Positions 26,092 to 38,479 are shown, counted from the stretch's first letter. The stretch: 64,000 nucleotides of DNA from JACPNO01 sp963825405 (GCA_963825405.1 CAWGTB010000004.1:62001-126000), one strand, 5' to 3'. Numbers and translations: made by a program. The notes: a model not told the origin generated them from the letters alone.

Positions 26092-26533
26092 ATGCCTGTG
26101 AATTCGCGACCAAACTTTACCGGGGTTTTGGAAATAAATCGAAAAAAGCAAAATGGCCGGCCCCGCTCCGAAGCGAATCCTGATGAAGATTGATCATCGG
26201 GAGCCAATGCTCATCCAGCAGATCCTCTTCACTTCTGAAGCTGGTACCCGGCAGCTAGCCTTTACCTACATAACGGGTACCGAGACTGAGAACCTGATTG
26301 GGAACGCAACGGCGCGGACTCGCGCCGAATGGCACAACGCGGAGCTTGTGATCGAGTCGCGCATGAACACGCCGGGTCGTCAAATCTATTTCAAAGATCA
26401 TTGGTCGCTATCCGACGCCGGGACCGTACTAACCATGGCGCATCGTGACGATGATCTTGCCGGCCAAATTTCCGTGCTGGAGAAAGCCCCACAAGACTAC
26501 GAAACAAGATTTGATGTTCTAAGGAATGGTTGA
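26092..26533 (+). CDS. Small hypothetical protein of acidobacterial type (frameshift in an A6 run)
   Basis: The longest single frame starts at 26153, but the upstream frame from ATG 26092 codes for NFTGVLEINR, which joins to EKSKMAGPAPKRILMKIDH if one base is removed or added in the run of six A near 26142. This recreates the usual start of a family of ~140-residue proteins, seen in Acidobacteriota, that measure-like repeat a ligand-binding beta sheet (LAFTYITGTE, ELVIESRM, KDHWSLSDAGTVLTM). No function is known to me. It is transcribed divergently from the porin. Confidence 0.5.
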
Positions 26534-26602
26534 CGGCGCTCTTCAATATGTGTTAAGTTGTTCTGTTTGAACGCGTAACCGGGCTCCCCCTGCACAATTT
26601 CC

Positions 26603-27052
26603 ATGGATGCAACTTTACATTCGCTGGGCGAAATACTGCTGAAAGGCATCCCCACCTTCTTTTTGGTGATCGCGCTGTTCGTGTACCTCAAGTACATGTT
26701 CTTTGGACCCCTGGAAAAGGTGCTGAAAGCCCGCTACGACGCCACCGAAGGCGCGCGCAAAACGGCCGAGGAAAGCCTGCAGCGTGCCGACGCGCGGACC
26801 GCCGAGTACGAAGCCGCCATGCGCGCCGCCCGCAGCGAGATTTACCAGGAACAGGAAAAGCAGCGCCGTCAATTGCAGCAGGAGCGCGCCGCGGCCGTCG
26901 AAGTGGCGCGCCAGAAATCGGAAGCGCAAATCGCTCAGGCGAAAGCCGAGCTGGCCGCCGAAGCTGCGCAGGCGCGCAATAGTCTGGCCGCGGAAAGCGA
27001 ATCGCTGGCCAGCCAGATTGCCGATTCCGTGCTCGGGCGGAGAGTAGCATGA
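26603..27052 (+). CDS. atpF: ATP synthase Fo subunit b (first copy, b or b')
   Basis: 149 residues: one N-terminal membrane helix (IPTFFLVIALFVYLKYMFFG) followed by a long charged coiled coil, the standard layout of the b stalk. The FGPLEKVLKARYDAT segment after the helix is typical of subunit b. Its stop overlaps the start of a second b-like gene (ATGA). Two different b-type subunits imply a b/b' heterodimeric stator. It is the first gene of the F1Fo operon in this window. Confidence 0.88.
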   Translation: MDATLHSLGEILLKGIPTFFLVIALFVYLKYMFFGPLEKVLKARYDATEGARKTAEESLQRADARTAEYEAAMRAARSEIYQEQEKQRRQLQQERAAAVEVARQKSEAQIAQAKAELAAEAAQARNSLAAESESLASQIADSVLGRRVA

Positions 27053-27615
27053 GACGGCTGGCGTTTGCCGCGCTCACGATCGGGCTGTCGCTAGGCGTTG
27101 TGATGGCGCAGGAACCGGAAGGCGCTAAAGCGGATCCCGAAGAGCGTCTGGAAATCTGGAAGTGGGCCAACTTCGCCATTCTGGCGGGAGGCCTTGGCTA
27201 CCTCATCGCCAAGAAGGGCGGCCCGTTCTTCAAATCGCGTTCGGAGGAAATCCGCAAGGGCATTACTGACGCCGAAGCGCTGCGCAAAAGCGCCGATGCC
27301 CGCGGCGCCGAAGTAGACCGCCGCCTAGCCAACCTGGAATCTGACGTGAAACAGATGCGGACGACCGTGCTGGCCGAGCAAGCCGCTGCCGCCGAGCGCC
27401 TGCGTCAGGAAACCGCCGCCGAGCTGGCGCGCATTCAGGACCACGCCGGGCGCGAGATCGATAGCGCCGCCAAAGCCGCCCGGGTGGATTTGCAGCGCTA
27501 CGCCGCGCGCCTCGCCATCGATCTGGCCGAGCAGAAAATCCGCTCCCGCATGAATGCGGAGAGCCAAGGCGTTCTGGTCGATGACTTCGTCAGAAGCCTG
27601 GACCGCCACGCATGA
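27049..27615 (+). CDS. atpF: ATP synthase Fo subunit b (second copy)
   Basis: 188 residues. It begins with a signal-like helix (LAFAALTIGLSLGVVMAQ), a short acidic loop, then a second helix (FAILAGGLGYLIAKKGGPFF) and a long coiled coil with many Ala, Glu and Arg (residues ~65-185). The extra N-terminal helix is common in acidobacterial b subunits. It overlaps the preceding b gene and the following atpH by four bases each, so subunit synthesis is coupled. Calling which copy is b and which b' would be arbitrary. Confidence 0.85.
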   Translation: MRRLAFAALTIGLSLGVVMAQEPEGAKADPEERLEIWKWANFAILAGGLGYLIAKKGGPFFKSRSEEIRKGITDAEALRKSADARGAEVDRRLANLESDVKQMRTTVLAEQAAAAERLRQETAAELARIQDHAGREIDSAAKAARVDLQRYAARLAIDLAEQKIRSRMNAESQGVLVDDFVRSLDRHA

Positions 27616-28163
27616 TTTCTCTCGCCCTTGCTTCCCGCTACGCTGGCGCTCTGGTGGACGTCGTGACCAGTCCGGCTACGCGCCTCGATCCGGCTGAGGC
27701 CGTTTCGCAGCTTCGCGCCTTTGCCGCAGCGCTCGACACTTCGCTAGATCTGCGCCTGGTGCTTTCGTCGCCGGCAGTCGCGCCGGCGCGCAAACGCATC
27801 GTGATCAAGCGCATTGCCGAGCAGTTGGGCCTGGCGCCGGTTGTGCGGAACTTTTTGCTGGTGCTCTCCGATCACCGGCGAGCGGCATCGGTCGACGAGA
27901 TCATCGATCAGTTCGATGTCATGCTGGACGACCGGCTGGGACTGGCGCGCGTGCGGGTGCAATCGGCGCGCGATATGGACCAAGTGCAACAGGCGAAATT
28001 GACAGCGGAACTCGCCCGCCTCACCGGCAAGCAGGTGCGCATGCAGTATTCGGTAGACCCGGCTTTGATCGGCGGCTTAATAGCCCGCATCGGTTCAACC
28101 GTGTATGACGGCTCCGTGCGCGGCCAACTGGATTCGTTGGGACGCAAGTTAGGCGCGGAATAG
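27612..28163 (+). CDS. atpH: ATP synthase F1 subunit delta
   Basis: 183 residues of the OSCP/delta family. The N-terminal RYAGALVDVV motif and the C-terminal VRVQSARDMDQVQQAKLTAE-LTGKQVRM-Y-VDPALIGGLIARIGS segment, which binds the b dimer, are both present. It connects the stator stalk to the top of the alpha/beta ring. It overlaps the second atpF at its start and lies 12 bases before atpA. Confidence 0.92.
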   Translation: MISLALASRYAGALVDVVTSPATRLDPAEAVSQLRAFAAALDTSLDLRLVLSSPAVAPARKRIVIKRIAEQLGLAPVVRNFLLVLSDHRRAASVDEIIDQFDVMLDDRLGLARVRVQSARDMDQVQQAKLTAELARLTGKQVRMQYSVDPALIGGLIARIGSTVYDGSVRGQLDSLGRKLGAE

Positions 28164-28175
28164 GAACACGCAATT

Positions 28176-29715
<1,540 letters not shown>

Positions 29716-29723
<8 letters not shown>

Positions 29724-30576
29724 CCTGATCGACATACGGCGGCGCGTCCGCTCGGTGCGCAACACGCAGCAGATCACCAAGGCCATGAAAACGGTCTCGG
29801 CGGCCAAGCTGCGCCGCGCGCAGGACCGCGTGATCGCTGCGCGTCCCTATGCGAAACTGCTCGGCCAGGTGCTGGGCAATCTGGCGGCGGCAACAGCTAC
29901 TGACGACCGTACGGCTTCCAATCCATTGCTTGCCCAGCGGCCCGAAAAACGCATCCAGATGATCCTGATTACCAGCGACAAAGGCCTCGCCGGCGCGTTC
30001 AATTCCAACTTGATCAAGGCCGCCACGAAATTTGTCCAGGATCACCCTCAAGCCGAAATCCAGATGACCCTCATCGGCCGCAAGGGCCGCGACTATTTCC
30101 GCAAACGCGGCGCCAGCATTGCCGGCGAGTATGTGAACCTGCTCGGCAACCCGCAGTACGCGGATGCGGCGAAGATCGCCGGCGAGGTCATCGCGCGTTT
30201 TCGCGATGGCGAAGCCGACGCCGTCTACCTGCTCAACAACGAATTCAAAAGCGTAGTTTCCCAAAAGTTGACGGTGACGCGCCTGCTGCCGGTGACGGTG
30301 GAAGCCGCGGCGTCTGGCCTGGATTTTATTTACGAGCAGCCGCCCAATGAAATGTTGGAGCGCTTGCTGCCGCGCAGCGTCGAGATTGAAATTTATCGCG
30401 CCATGCTGGAAACAGCGGCCGCCGAACATGCGGCGCGCCTGATGGCGATGGAAGCGGCCAGCTCCAACGCCGCCGACATGATCGACCGGTTATTGCTTTA
30501 TATGAATCGCGTGCGGCAAGCCAGCATCACCAAAGAAATCATCGAAGTGGTGAGCGGCGCGGCCGCCGCCGAGTAA
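29716..30576 (+). CDS. atpG: ATP synthase F1 subunit gamma
   Basis: 286 residues. Central rotor shaft. The N-terminal helix (PSLIDIRRRVRSVRNTQQIT, then KAMKTVSAAKLRRAQ) and the C-terminal helix ending with YMNRVRQASITKEIIEVVSGA are the two halves of the shaft coiled coil, and ITSDKGLAGAFNSN is the conserved middle motif. It overlaps atpA by eight bases and lies 12 bases before atpD. Confidence 0.95.
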
Positions 30577-30588
30577 GGAAATCTTTCT

Positions 30589-32031
<1,443 letters not shown>

Positions 32032-32037
32032 TCCAAA

Positions 32038-32442
32038 ATGGCCGAAGGCTTTCAACTCGAAGTAGCGACGCCGGACCGCCTGATCGTGCAGGAGCAGGTC
32101 AGCGAAGCGCAGGTTCCGGCGCGCGACGGCTACATTGGCGTGCTGCCAGGGCATGCTCCGCTGATCTCGGAGCTAAAGACGGGCGTGCTGAGCTACGTGA
32201 TTGCCGGCCAGACTAAGTATCTGGCCATCCATGGCGGGTTCGTCGAAGTGCTGCCGGATAAAGTGCGCGTGCTGGCGGACCTGGCCGAGCGCTCTGACGA
32301 GATCGATACCACGCGCGCCCAAGTGGCGCTTAGCCGCGCGCAGAAAGCGCTGGAAAATAGCCACGCCGATATCGATCCGGCTACTGCGTTAGAGGACATG
32401 ATGCGGGCGCAAGCGCGCATCGAAGCAGCCGCCAAGAAATAG
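32038..32442 (+). CDS. atpC: ATP synthase F1 subunit epsilon
   Basis: 134 residues: an N-terminal beta-sandwich (FQLEVATPDRLIVQEQVSEA, GYIGVLPGHAPLISELKTG) and a C-terminal helical hairpin (DTTRAQVALSRAQKALE). It couples the shaft to the c ring and can inhibit ATP hydrolysis. It is the last gene of the operon, 83 bases before the tRNA. Confidence 0.94.
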   Translation: MAEGFQLEVATPDRLIVQEQVSEAQVPARDGYIGVLPGHAPLISELKTGVLSYVIAGQTKYLAIHGGFVEVLPDKVRVLADLAERSDEIDTTRAQVALSRAQKALENSHADIDPATALEDMMRAQARIEAAAKK

Positions 32443-32525
32443 ACAGATCAGGCTCGGGCGGCGCGCTGATTCAAAACCATTATTCGCGGGTAGCATGTTA
32501 AACTCTCTGTAAGTCATTCATCATT

Positions 32526-32603
32526 CGGGCCGTGGCGCAGCCTGGCTAGCGCGCTTGCTTGGGGTGCAAGAGGTCCCGGGTTCAAATCCCGGCGGCCCGA
32601 CCA
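32526..32603 (+). tRNA. tRNA-Pro (anticodon GGG)
   Basis: A 78-base cloverleaf with encoded CCA. The acceptor arms CGGGCCG (32526-32532) and CGGCCCG (32593-32599) pair fully. The D stem is GCGC/GCGC, the anticodon stem CTTGC/GCAAG holds the loop TTGGGGT (anticodon GGG at 32561-32563), and the T stem CCGGG/CCCGG encloses TTCAAAT. A partial second copy lies at 38634-38673, marking the far end of an islet. Confidence 0.97.
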
Positions 32604-34010
32604 GCAAAGGACCTCGCGGCAATCAGGCACGAAGGTTTCAACGCCATCTATCTCAACTACGGCTGGAACGGCTTTGAATCGCAAATCAATCCTCCGGTCT
32701 TCAACGCTTCAGCGTATGCGGAGCTCAAGGGTGTTCTCGATTTGCTAAAGATGAACGGCATGAAGGCGTTCCTCGGCTTTAACCCGAATCCTCCACCCCG
32801 CGGCATCACGAGCAGATACACATGGCTTTCACAGCCAGGAGGGTATGCCGCGTTTGTGGGATGGGTGCAACATACGCTCGAGCAGATACAATCGTGGAAC
32901 GACGCGGAAGCCGTGCTGGTATTCGTGTTGACCGAAAATGCTCTTTCCTACAAAGAGCTGGTTGCAGATCCGCGATCTGCGGCTAAAATCATCCGTCGTA
33001 CGTTGGGTAACATCCCAAGGCAAATCACGCCGAGCGTCCGCCAGGCATTCCAGTTCGGCTATCACGACAACATGCTCATCAATCTCGGCTTGGTTACCAA
33101 AGTCGCGGATTCGCCAATCGCTTCTCCAAACCCGTTCGACTTTCTCGACATGGTCGCTTACCCAGTGCTTCCAGGATTTGCATTCCCCGCGCAGCCGGGA
33201 GCGTTTGCAGATCCGAACACTTACGCGGCGGAACTGGCTCTGCGCGCGAGCCGATTCAGGAGTTGGTATCCTTCGACGCCACTTATGATTGGCGAAATGG
33301 GATACCCAAGCTGCGAAGCGATGGGAGGGGAGCAGGAGCAGTCGGCTGCGGACAGTGCACTGATTTCTTTCGCGCTCGCGAAAGGCTACGGATTCAATCT
33401 CTGGGCCTGGCGGGCGAACCTGATGGATTTTTCACTGAAGCAGCCCTGTGGCGTGCTGCATTACGGGCTCCTGCGTCCCGATGCTTCTCAAAAGCCGTCA
33501 TACGAGGCCGTTCGCCGGTTGCTCAACCCCTCCAACAGTCTTCCCAAGGTTGTCCTACCGGCGTTCCCGCCGGAGCAATATGATGCGCAGTTTGCCAACT
33601 GGAGCGTTCCCTCAACGATGAGTCCAGGTTCTACGAACACGATAGCGATCACCTTCGCCAACACGGGCACGCGAGATTGGCAGATGGGAAGCTACGGTGG
33701 CGGATTGCTTATCAGGCTTGGCTCAAGGATCCCGTGGGACGACAGCACATGGGGCGTGCATCGGGTGGGCCTTGCGGTGGGAGAAACGATTCGTCCGGGT
33801 GCTTCAAAAACATTTTCTTTTCCCGTCACCGCTCCGAGCGCGGCCGGCACGTATTATATCCAGTGGCGTATGGTGCGCGAGGGGGTCGGTTGGTTCGGCG
33901 ATGCGAGTCCCGTCAAAATAGTCAATGTCGCGCCCCTTGCGAAGTCTGGCCCGGAAGTCGCTTCGCGGAAAGTATTCGATTGTGGGTTGTTTTCTGAGCT
34001 GATTAACTAG
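32604..34010 (+). pseudogene. 5'-truncated glycoside hydrolase-like (clan GH-A fold) protein with NBR1-type Ig domain
   Basis: Coding sequence starts in frame at the first base after the tRNA CCA, without start codon or signal peptide. The sequence enters a TIM barrel near its first strand (DLAAIRHEGFNAIYLNYGW). FVLTENALSY and LMIGEMGYPS supply two Glu at the ends of strands, where a clan GH-A enzyme has its acid/base and nucleophile. The last ~120 residues (ITFANTGTRDWQ, GLAVGETIRPGASKTFSFPV, YYIQWRMVREGVGWFG) are an Ig-like domain of the NBR1 central type. The loss of the N-terminus at the tRNA boundary suggests that the gene was cut by recombination at the tRNA. The rest of the frame is intact over 1.4 kb, so the event may be recent. 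Confidence 0.72.
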
Positions 34011-34055
34011 GCGATCGGTTCGCGATCGCAGGAGATACTTCTGGCAAACGGGTGC

Positions 34056-37000
34056 TTGACAAAAGTCCGGATCTCTCTGTGGCTTGGCATCGTTTTTGCA
34101 TCCCTTGGGGCATTGTACGGGCAGGCGAACGTGCTGACGTGGCACAACGACAATGCGCGAACCGGGCAGAACCTGCAGGAAACCATCCTGACGCCGGGAA
34201 ATGTGACTCCGGCGGCGTTCGGTAAGTTATTCGTGATTAGCGTGGACGGCAAGGTAGACGCCCAGCCGTTGTTCGTAGCGTCAATGTATTTTCCAGCTCG
34301 CGCACGCTGGTTTAACGTGCTGTATGTGGTGACGGAGCACGATAGCGCATACGCCTTCGACGCCGATACGGGCCTACAGCTCTGGAAGGTATCGCTGCTG
34401 GCGGCAGGCGAGGTCCCTTCCGACGACCGGGGCTGTAGCCAGGTGACACCAGAGATCGGGATAGCCTCCACGCCAGTAATCGATCTGCAGCTTTCACAAC
34501 AAGGAACAACCGGCGGGGGCACGATGTACGCCGTGTCAATGTCCAAGGATATGTCGGGGCATTATCATCACCGCTTGCACGCGCTGGACTTGATTTCCGG
34601 GGCCGAGCGGTTCGGCGGACCGGTGGAGATCCAGGCCACCTATCCGGGTTCAGGGGCGGAAGGAAACGGCGGCCTCCAGACCTTCGATCCGAAGCAGCAT
34701 AAGGAACGGTCGGCTCTGGTGCTTGTGAACGGCGTGGTCTATACGAGCTGGGGATCTCACTGCGATTTTTCTCCCTACACCGGTTGGGTCATCGGTTACA
34801 ACGCGGCAACTCTCGCGCGGGTATCCATCCTGAATTTGACGCCGAATGGCGGTTTGGGTGGCATGTGGAACGCCGGATCGGGCCCAGCGGCGGACGCAGC
34901 CGGTAATCTTTTTCTCCTTACAGGGAATGGAACGTTTGATACCAGCCTGAACACGGCTGGCTTTCCTGCCAACGGCGATTACGGCAATGCGTTTGTGAAG
35001 CTGGCGACCGGTGGAACGCTGACAGTCGCCGACTATTTCACCATGACGAATACCACGATGGAGTCGAATGGAGATGTGGACCTCGGCTCCGGTGGGGTGA
35101 TGTTGTTGCCTTCAAGGAATGATGCGCATGGGCGGCCGCGATCGCTGGCGGTCGGGGCGGGCAAGGACAGTCACATGTACGTGGTAGACCAGAACAATTT
35201 GGGTAAATACACGCCGGGTACAAATGCTATTTACCAGGATCTGCCATCTTCAATAGGTTCTGTATTCTCCAGTCCCGCCTGGTTCGCCGGTACCTTGTAC
35301 TATGGGGCGGTAAATGACGCGCTCAAGGCGTTTCCATTCACCAATGGAGCGTTCGGGTCGACTGCGGCGTCGCACTCCGCGATCTCGTTTGGCTATCCAG
35401 GATCGACGCCATCAATCTCCGCCAACGGTGCATCGAATGGCATTGTATGGGCAGCGGAGAACGGGGGCACGGCGGTGCTCCATGCCTACGATGCAAGTGA
35501 TCTTTCGCACGAGTTGTACAACAGCAACCAGGCCCCCAGTGGAAGCGACCATTTCGGCGCGGGGAACAAGTTTGTCGTGCCCACCGTGACCAACGGAAAG
35601 GTTTACGTGGGGACCACCAATGGGGTGGGCGTCTTCGGACTTCGCTGCAGTTATTCCATACTTCCGCAAGGACCGGTTGTTTCACCGCTTGCCGGCCAGC
35701 AGGCCCTGACGACAACGGCAACGAGCGGGTGCGCGTGGACCGCGGTGAGCAACGCGTCATGGTTAACCATTGTGTCCGGGAGTTCGGGAACGGGCAATGG
35801 CACTGTGAGTTATTCCATAGAGGCGAATTCCTCTTTGGTACCACGGACTGGCACGCTAGTCATTGCGGGACAGACGATCACTGTTACGCAGCTGGGTACG
35901 GCCGGGATTGCAACATCGCTTTCAACTGCTTCGGGCAGCGGGCCTTTCCAGACGTTCGCTGCTGTGTTCTGGGACTCCAATGGATACCAATCGCTTAGCT
36001 GGGGAGAAGTGCTATTCGCGGTATCGCCCAGCGGCGGCGGACAGCCATTCTGCCTGGTACATTACGACAGCCCCGGCAACGCTTTGTGGCTGTTAGGGGA
36101 CGCAGGATTCTTCATCGGGCCTATAACTCCGGGCGCTCCCTCCAGGCTGCTGGAGAATAATGCCTGTGCAGTGAACGGTCAGCTAACCAGCGTCACAAAG
36201 TCGGGCGTTAACGTGAGCCTCAACTTGGCTGTGTCTTTCAAGAGCGCATTCCAGGGCAGCAAGAATACTTACCTGCGGGCGCTCGGATCCAGTACTGGCG
36301 GGGAACCGGGATTTGTGGCCCAGGGGACTTGGAACGTGACAGCTCCCAGTGCGGATTCAATGACCCTCACGCCTTCTTCGGGAAGCGCCTCCGCGCAGTA
36401 TTTTTCCGCGACCTTCACTGACCCGGGCGCCTTCGGTGGGCAAATCTTCGGCTGGGCCCAGATGCTGTTTGCAGTAGCACCGGATGGAGGCGGCCAACCC
36501 TTCTGCGACGTGCACTATGATCGATCCGGTAACGGTCTCTGGCTCTTTGGGGACGACGGATTTTTCCTGGGCCCAATCACCCCCGGCATGGTTTCCACTG
36601 CATTGCAAAACAGCTACTGTGCGATAGATACGCTGAACTCCTCGGCAGTCAATGGGACGAATGGGCTGCAACTCACGGCGGCAGTCTCGTTCAAACCACC
36701 GTTCGCCGGCTCCAAGAACGTCTATTTACGGCAACTCGACGCGTTGAACCGCGACACCGGCATGCAACCCGCGGGTACCTGGACTGTGACCGATACCGTT
36801 GCCCCGGCTTGGGTGCGTCCGGCTGCAGGCACCGGTGCCACCCAGATGTTCAACGCAACTTACTATCATCCGAACGGGACCAGCAGCATTCAGTGGACTG
36901 AGCTGCTCTTTGCGTCGGCGCCCGATGGCGGTGGCCAACCTTTCTGCCTGGTGTATTACGATCAGGCGGGCGGCGGCCTGTGGCTCTACGGAGATGCGGG

Positions 37001-37235
37001 CGCGTTCATTGGACCCGTAACGCCTGGCGTCACTTCGAACGCTCTCCAGACGAGCAGTTGCGGCATTAACACCGCTGCTTCCTCATCTTCAGTGTCAGGC
37101 GGATCTTTGACTTTGAATGTGGTGGTAACCTTCCATGGCGCTTTCCACGGTGCGACGAACACCTACCTGCGCGCTTTGGATACTAACGGCAATGACACGG
37201 GCTGGCAGCAAAAGGGCGCTTGGATGATCCCCTAG
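34056..37235 (+). CDS. Large secreted protein: PQQ-like beta-propeller, BACON domain and three copies of an unclassified repeat
   Basis: 1059 residues, TTG start with GGAGA upstream. A signal peptide (LGIVFASLGALYGQ) precedes a beta-propeller of the PQQ-binding-like kind (residues ~20-525: AYAFDADTGLQLWKVSL, NAGSGPAADAAGNLFLLTGN). A BACON domain (residues ~530-615, CAWTAVSNASWLTIVSG) follows. Residues ~620-1059 are three tandem units of about 130-145 residues, each with GGGQPFC(L/D)V-YD, G-LWL-GD-G-F-GPITPG, and GSKN-YLRAL or a close variant. I cannot name this repeat. The base composition is clearly less GC-rich than in the ATP operon, consistent with its place in a tRNA-bounded islet. Confidence 0.78.
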   Translation: MTKVRISLWLGIVFASLGALYGQANVLTWHNDNARTGQNLQETILTPGNVTPAAFGKLFVISVDGKVDAQPLFVASMYFPARARWFNVLYVVTEHDSAYAFDADTGLQLWKVSLLAAGEVPSDDRGCSQVTPEIGIASTPVIDLQLSQQGTTGGGTMYAVSMSKDMSGHYHHRLHALDLISGAERFGGPVEIQATYPGSGAEGNGGLQTFDPKQHKERSALVLVNGVVYTSWGSHCDFSPYTGWVIGYNAATLARVSILNLTPNGGLGGMWNAGSGPAADAAGNLFLLTGNGTFDTSLNTAGFPANGDYGNAFVKLATGGTLTVADYFTMTNTTMESNGDVDLGSGGVMLLPSRNDAHGRPRSLAVGAGKDSHMYVVDQNNLGKYTPGTNAIYQDLPSSIGSVFSSPAWFAGTLYYGAVNDALKAFPFTNGAFGSTAASHSAISFGYPGSTPSISANGASNGIVWAAENGGTAVLHAYDASDLSHELYNSNQAPSGSDHFGAGNKFVVPTVTNGKVYVGTTNGVGVFGLRCSYSILPQGPVVSPLAGQQALTTTATSGCAWTAVSNASWLTIVSGSSGTGNGTVSYSIEANSSLVPRTGTLVIAGQTITVTQLGTAGIATSLSTASGSGPFQTFAAVFWDSNGYQSLSWGEVLFAVSPSGGGQPFCLVHYDSPGNALWLLGDAGFFIGPITPGAPSRLLENNACAVNGQLTSVTKSGVNVSLNLAVSFKSAFQGSKNTYLRALGSSTGGEPGFVAQGTWNVTAPSADSMTLTPSSGSASAQYFSATFTDPGAFGGQIFGWAQMLFAVAPDGGGQPFCDVHYDRSGNGLWLFGDDGFFLGPITPGMVSTALQNSYCAIDTLNSSAVNGTNGLQLTAAVSFKPPFAGSKNVYLRQLDALNRDTGMQPAGTWTVTDTVAPAWVRPAAGTGATQMFNATYYHPNGTSSIQWTELLFASAPDGGGQPFCLVYYDQAGGGLWLYGDAGAFIGPVTPGVTSNALQTSSCGINTAASSSSVSGGSLTLNVVVTFHGAFHGATNTYLRALDTNGNDTGWQQKGAWMIP

Positions 37236-37377
37236 GCATGGTCAGGCCGCGGGCAGAACTGCCGCCAAACCGGTGACGACAGTCATTCAGTGGGCTTTCG
37301 CAAACGTACTTTCGGACGCCGACAGCGACTTGTACCCGCAACACGATAGACTGATAATGTTTGGGAGGGAGGGGGAA

Positions 37378-38097
37378 ATGGTGATTAAAAAGACTGAATC
37401 GCGCTCTGCACCGGACCCCCGCCTGTCGCCAGCCTACTCGCTGGCTGAAGCGGCCCACTACTTGCGTATGCCGGAAGGAACCTTGCGCAGTTGGACGATT
37501 GGTAGGTTGTATCCAGTTGCGGGACAATCAAAGCGGTCCCGGCCGCTGATCCACTTGGACGATCCGCAAAGGCAGTATCTGTCTTTCGTCAACCTCGTCG
37601 AGGCGCATGTCCTGGCCGCCATTCGGCGCCGCCACGGTGTCAAGCTTCCGAAGGTTCGCGCTGCGCTCGACTACCTAAAGCGCGAGTTCCACATCGAGCG
37701 GCCTCTCATCGATCAGACATTCCAGACCGATGGTTTGGATCTGTTCGTCGAACGTTACGGGGATTTGATTAATGCATCGCGAGAAGGACAACAGGCGATG
37801 AAAGTGATCATAAGCGTCTATCTCAAGCGGATTGAGAGGGACGCTAAGGGTCTTCCGATCAAACTTTATCCCTTCACACGCGACACCGAATCGGGCGCGA
37901 CGCCTAAATACGACCCGCGCGTCGTGGTGATGAATCCCGAAGTTTCTTTCGGTCGACCGGTAATCGCCGGTACCGGAATACCTGTTTCCTCCATCTACGA
38001 GCGATACAAGGCCGGAGATTCCGTCGCGGAGATCGCGGGGGACTTCCATCTGGACACCAGTGCCGTCGAAGAAGCTATCCGCTGCGAAGCCGCCTGA
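37378..38097 (+). CDS. VapB45-like antitoxin: MerR-type HTH plus DUF433
   Basis: 239 residues from ATG 37378, preceded by a GGGAGGGAGGGGG ribosome site. The N-terminal part has a helix-turn-helix (YSLAEAAHYLRMPEGTLRSW), and the C-terminal ~60 residues are DUF433 (NPEVSFGRPVIAGTGIPVSSIYERYKAG, here split by me for length). The same domain pair is found in antitoxins of the VapB45 type (Rv2018 of Mycobacterium tuberculosis). It overlaps the following PIN-like gene by 38 bases, as expected for an antitoxin-toxin pair, and would neutralise that product and repress the operon. Confidence 0.78.
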   Translation: MVIKKTESRSAPDPRLSPAYSLAEAAHYLRMPEGTLRSWTIGRLYPVAGQSKRSRPLIHLDDPQRQYLSFVNLVEAHVLAAIRRRHGVKLPKVRAALDYLKREFHIERPLIDQTFQTDGLDLFVERYGDLINASREGQQAMKVIISVYLKRIERDAKGLPIKLYPFTRDTESGATPKYDPRVVVMNPEVSFGRPVIAGTGIPVSSIYERYKAGDSVAEIAGDFHLDTSAVEEAIRCEAA

Positions 38098-38479
38098 TGA
38101 AACTGTCTTCTTCATCGACCGGTCGCTGGGTATAGACCCAGTCCGAACGGAACTCATCAGAGCCGGTTTCGTTGTCGAGATTCACGACGACCATTTCGCT
38201 CGTGATGAAGAGGACCGCGTCTGGCTTCGGACCGTCGGCGAGCGGGGATGGGTTGTGCTCACCAAGGATCAGAGGCTGAGATATCGCCCGCTGGAGATCG
38301 CCGCACTGAGAGCAAGCAAAGCCAGGGTGTTCGTGCTTACAGCGGGCAATCTCAGGGGTGTGGAAATCGCGACAGTTTTCATGGCCGCATTACCGCGGAT
38401 CTACAAACTCCTCCATTCCATGCCGGGACCGTTCGTTGCACGTGTTTCGCAATCCGGCCATGTCGCTTTGCATGATTGA
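38060..38479 (+). CDS. VapC45-like PIN-domain toxin
   Basis: 139 residues. Acidic residues at the expected places of a PIN-like fold are visible: FFIDRSLG near the start, HDDHFARDEEDRVWLRTVG in the middle and WVVLTKDQRLRYRPLE after it. The pattern matches the VapC45-type PIN-like group rather than classical VapC. The likely activity is RNA cleavage that slows growth when the antitoxin is lost. It is the last gene before the partial tRNA copy. The overlap with the antitoxin gene and the shared strand support one operon. Confidence 0.75.
   Translation: MPSKKLSAAKPPDETVFFIDRSLGIDPVRTELIRAGFVVEIHDDHFARDEEDRVWLRTVGERGWVVLTKDQRLRYRPLEIAALRASKARVFVLTAGNLRGVEIATVFMAALPRIYKLLHSMPGPFVARVSQSGHVALHD

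Noticed and set aside
26540..26602. Promoter for the ATP synthase operon
   Set aside because: No -35/-10 pair with acceptable spacing could be picked with confidence in the 70 bases before the first gene.
32559..32603. Apparent gene start inside tRNA-Pro
   Set aside because: The frame is only accidentally open across the tRNA; the downstream enzyme simply lacks its 5' end.
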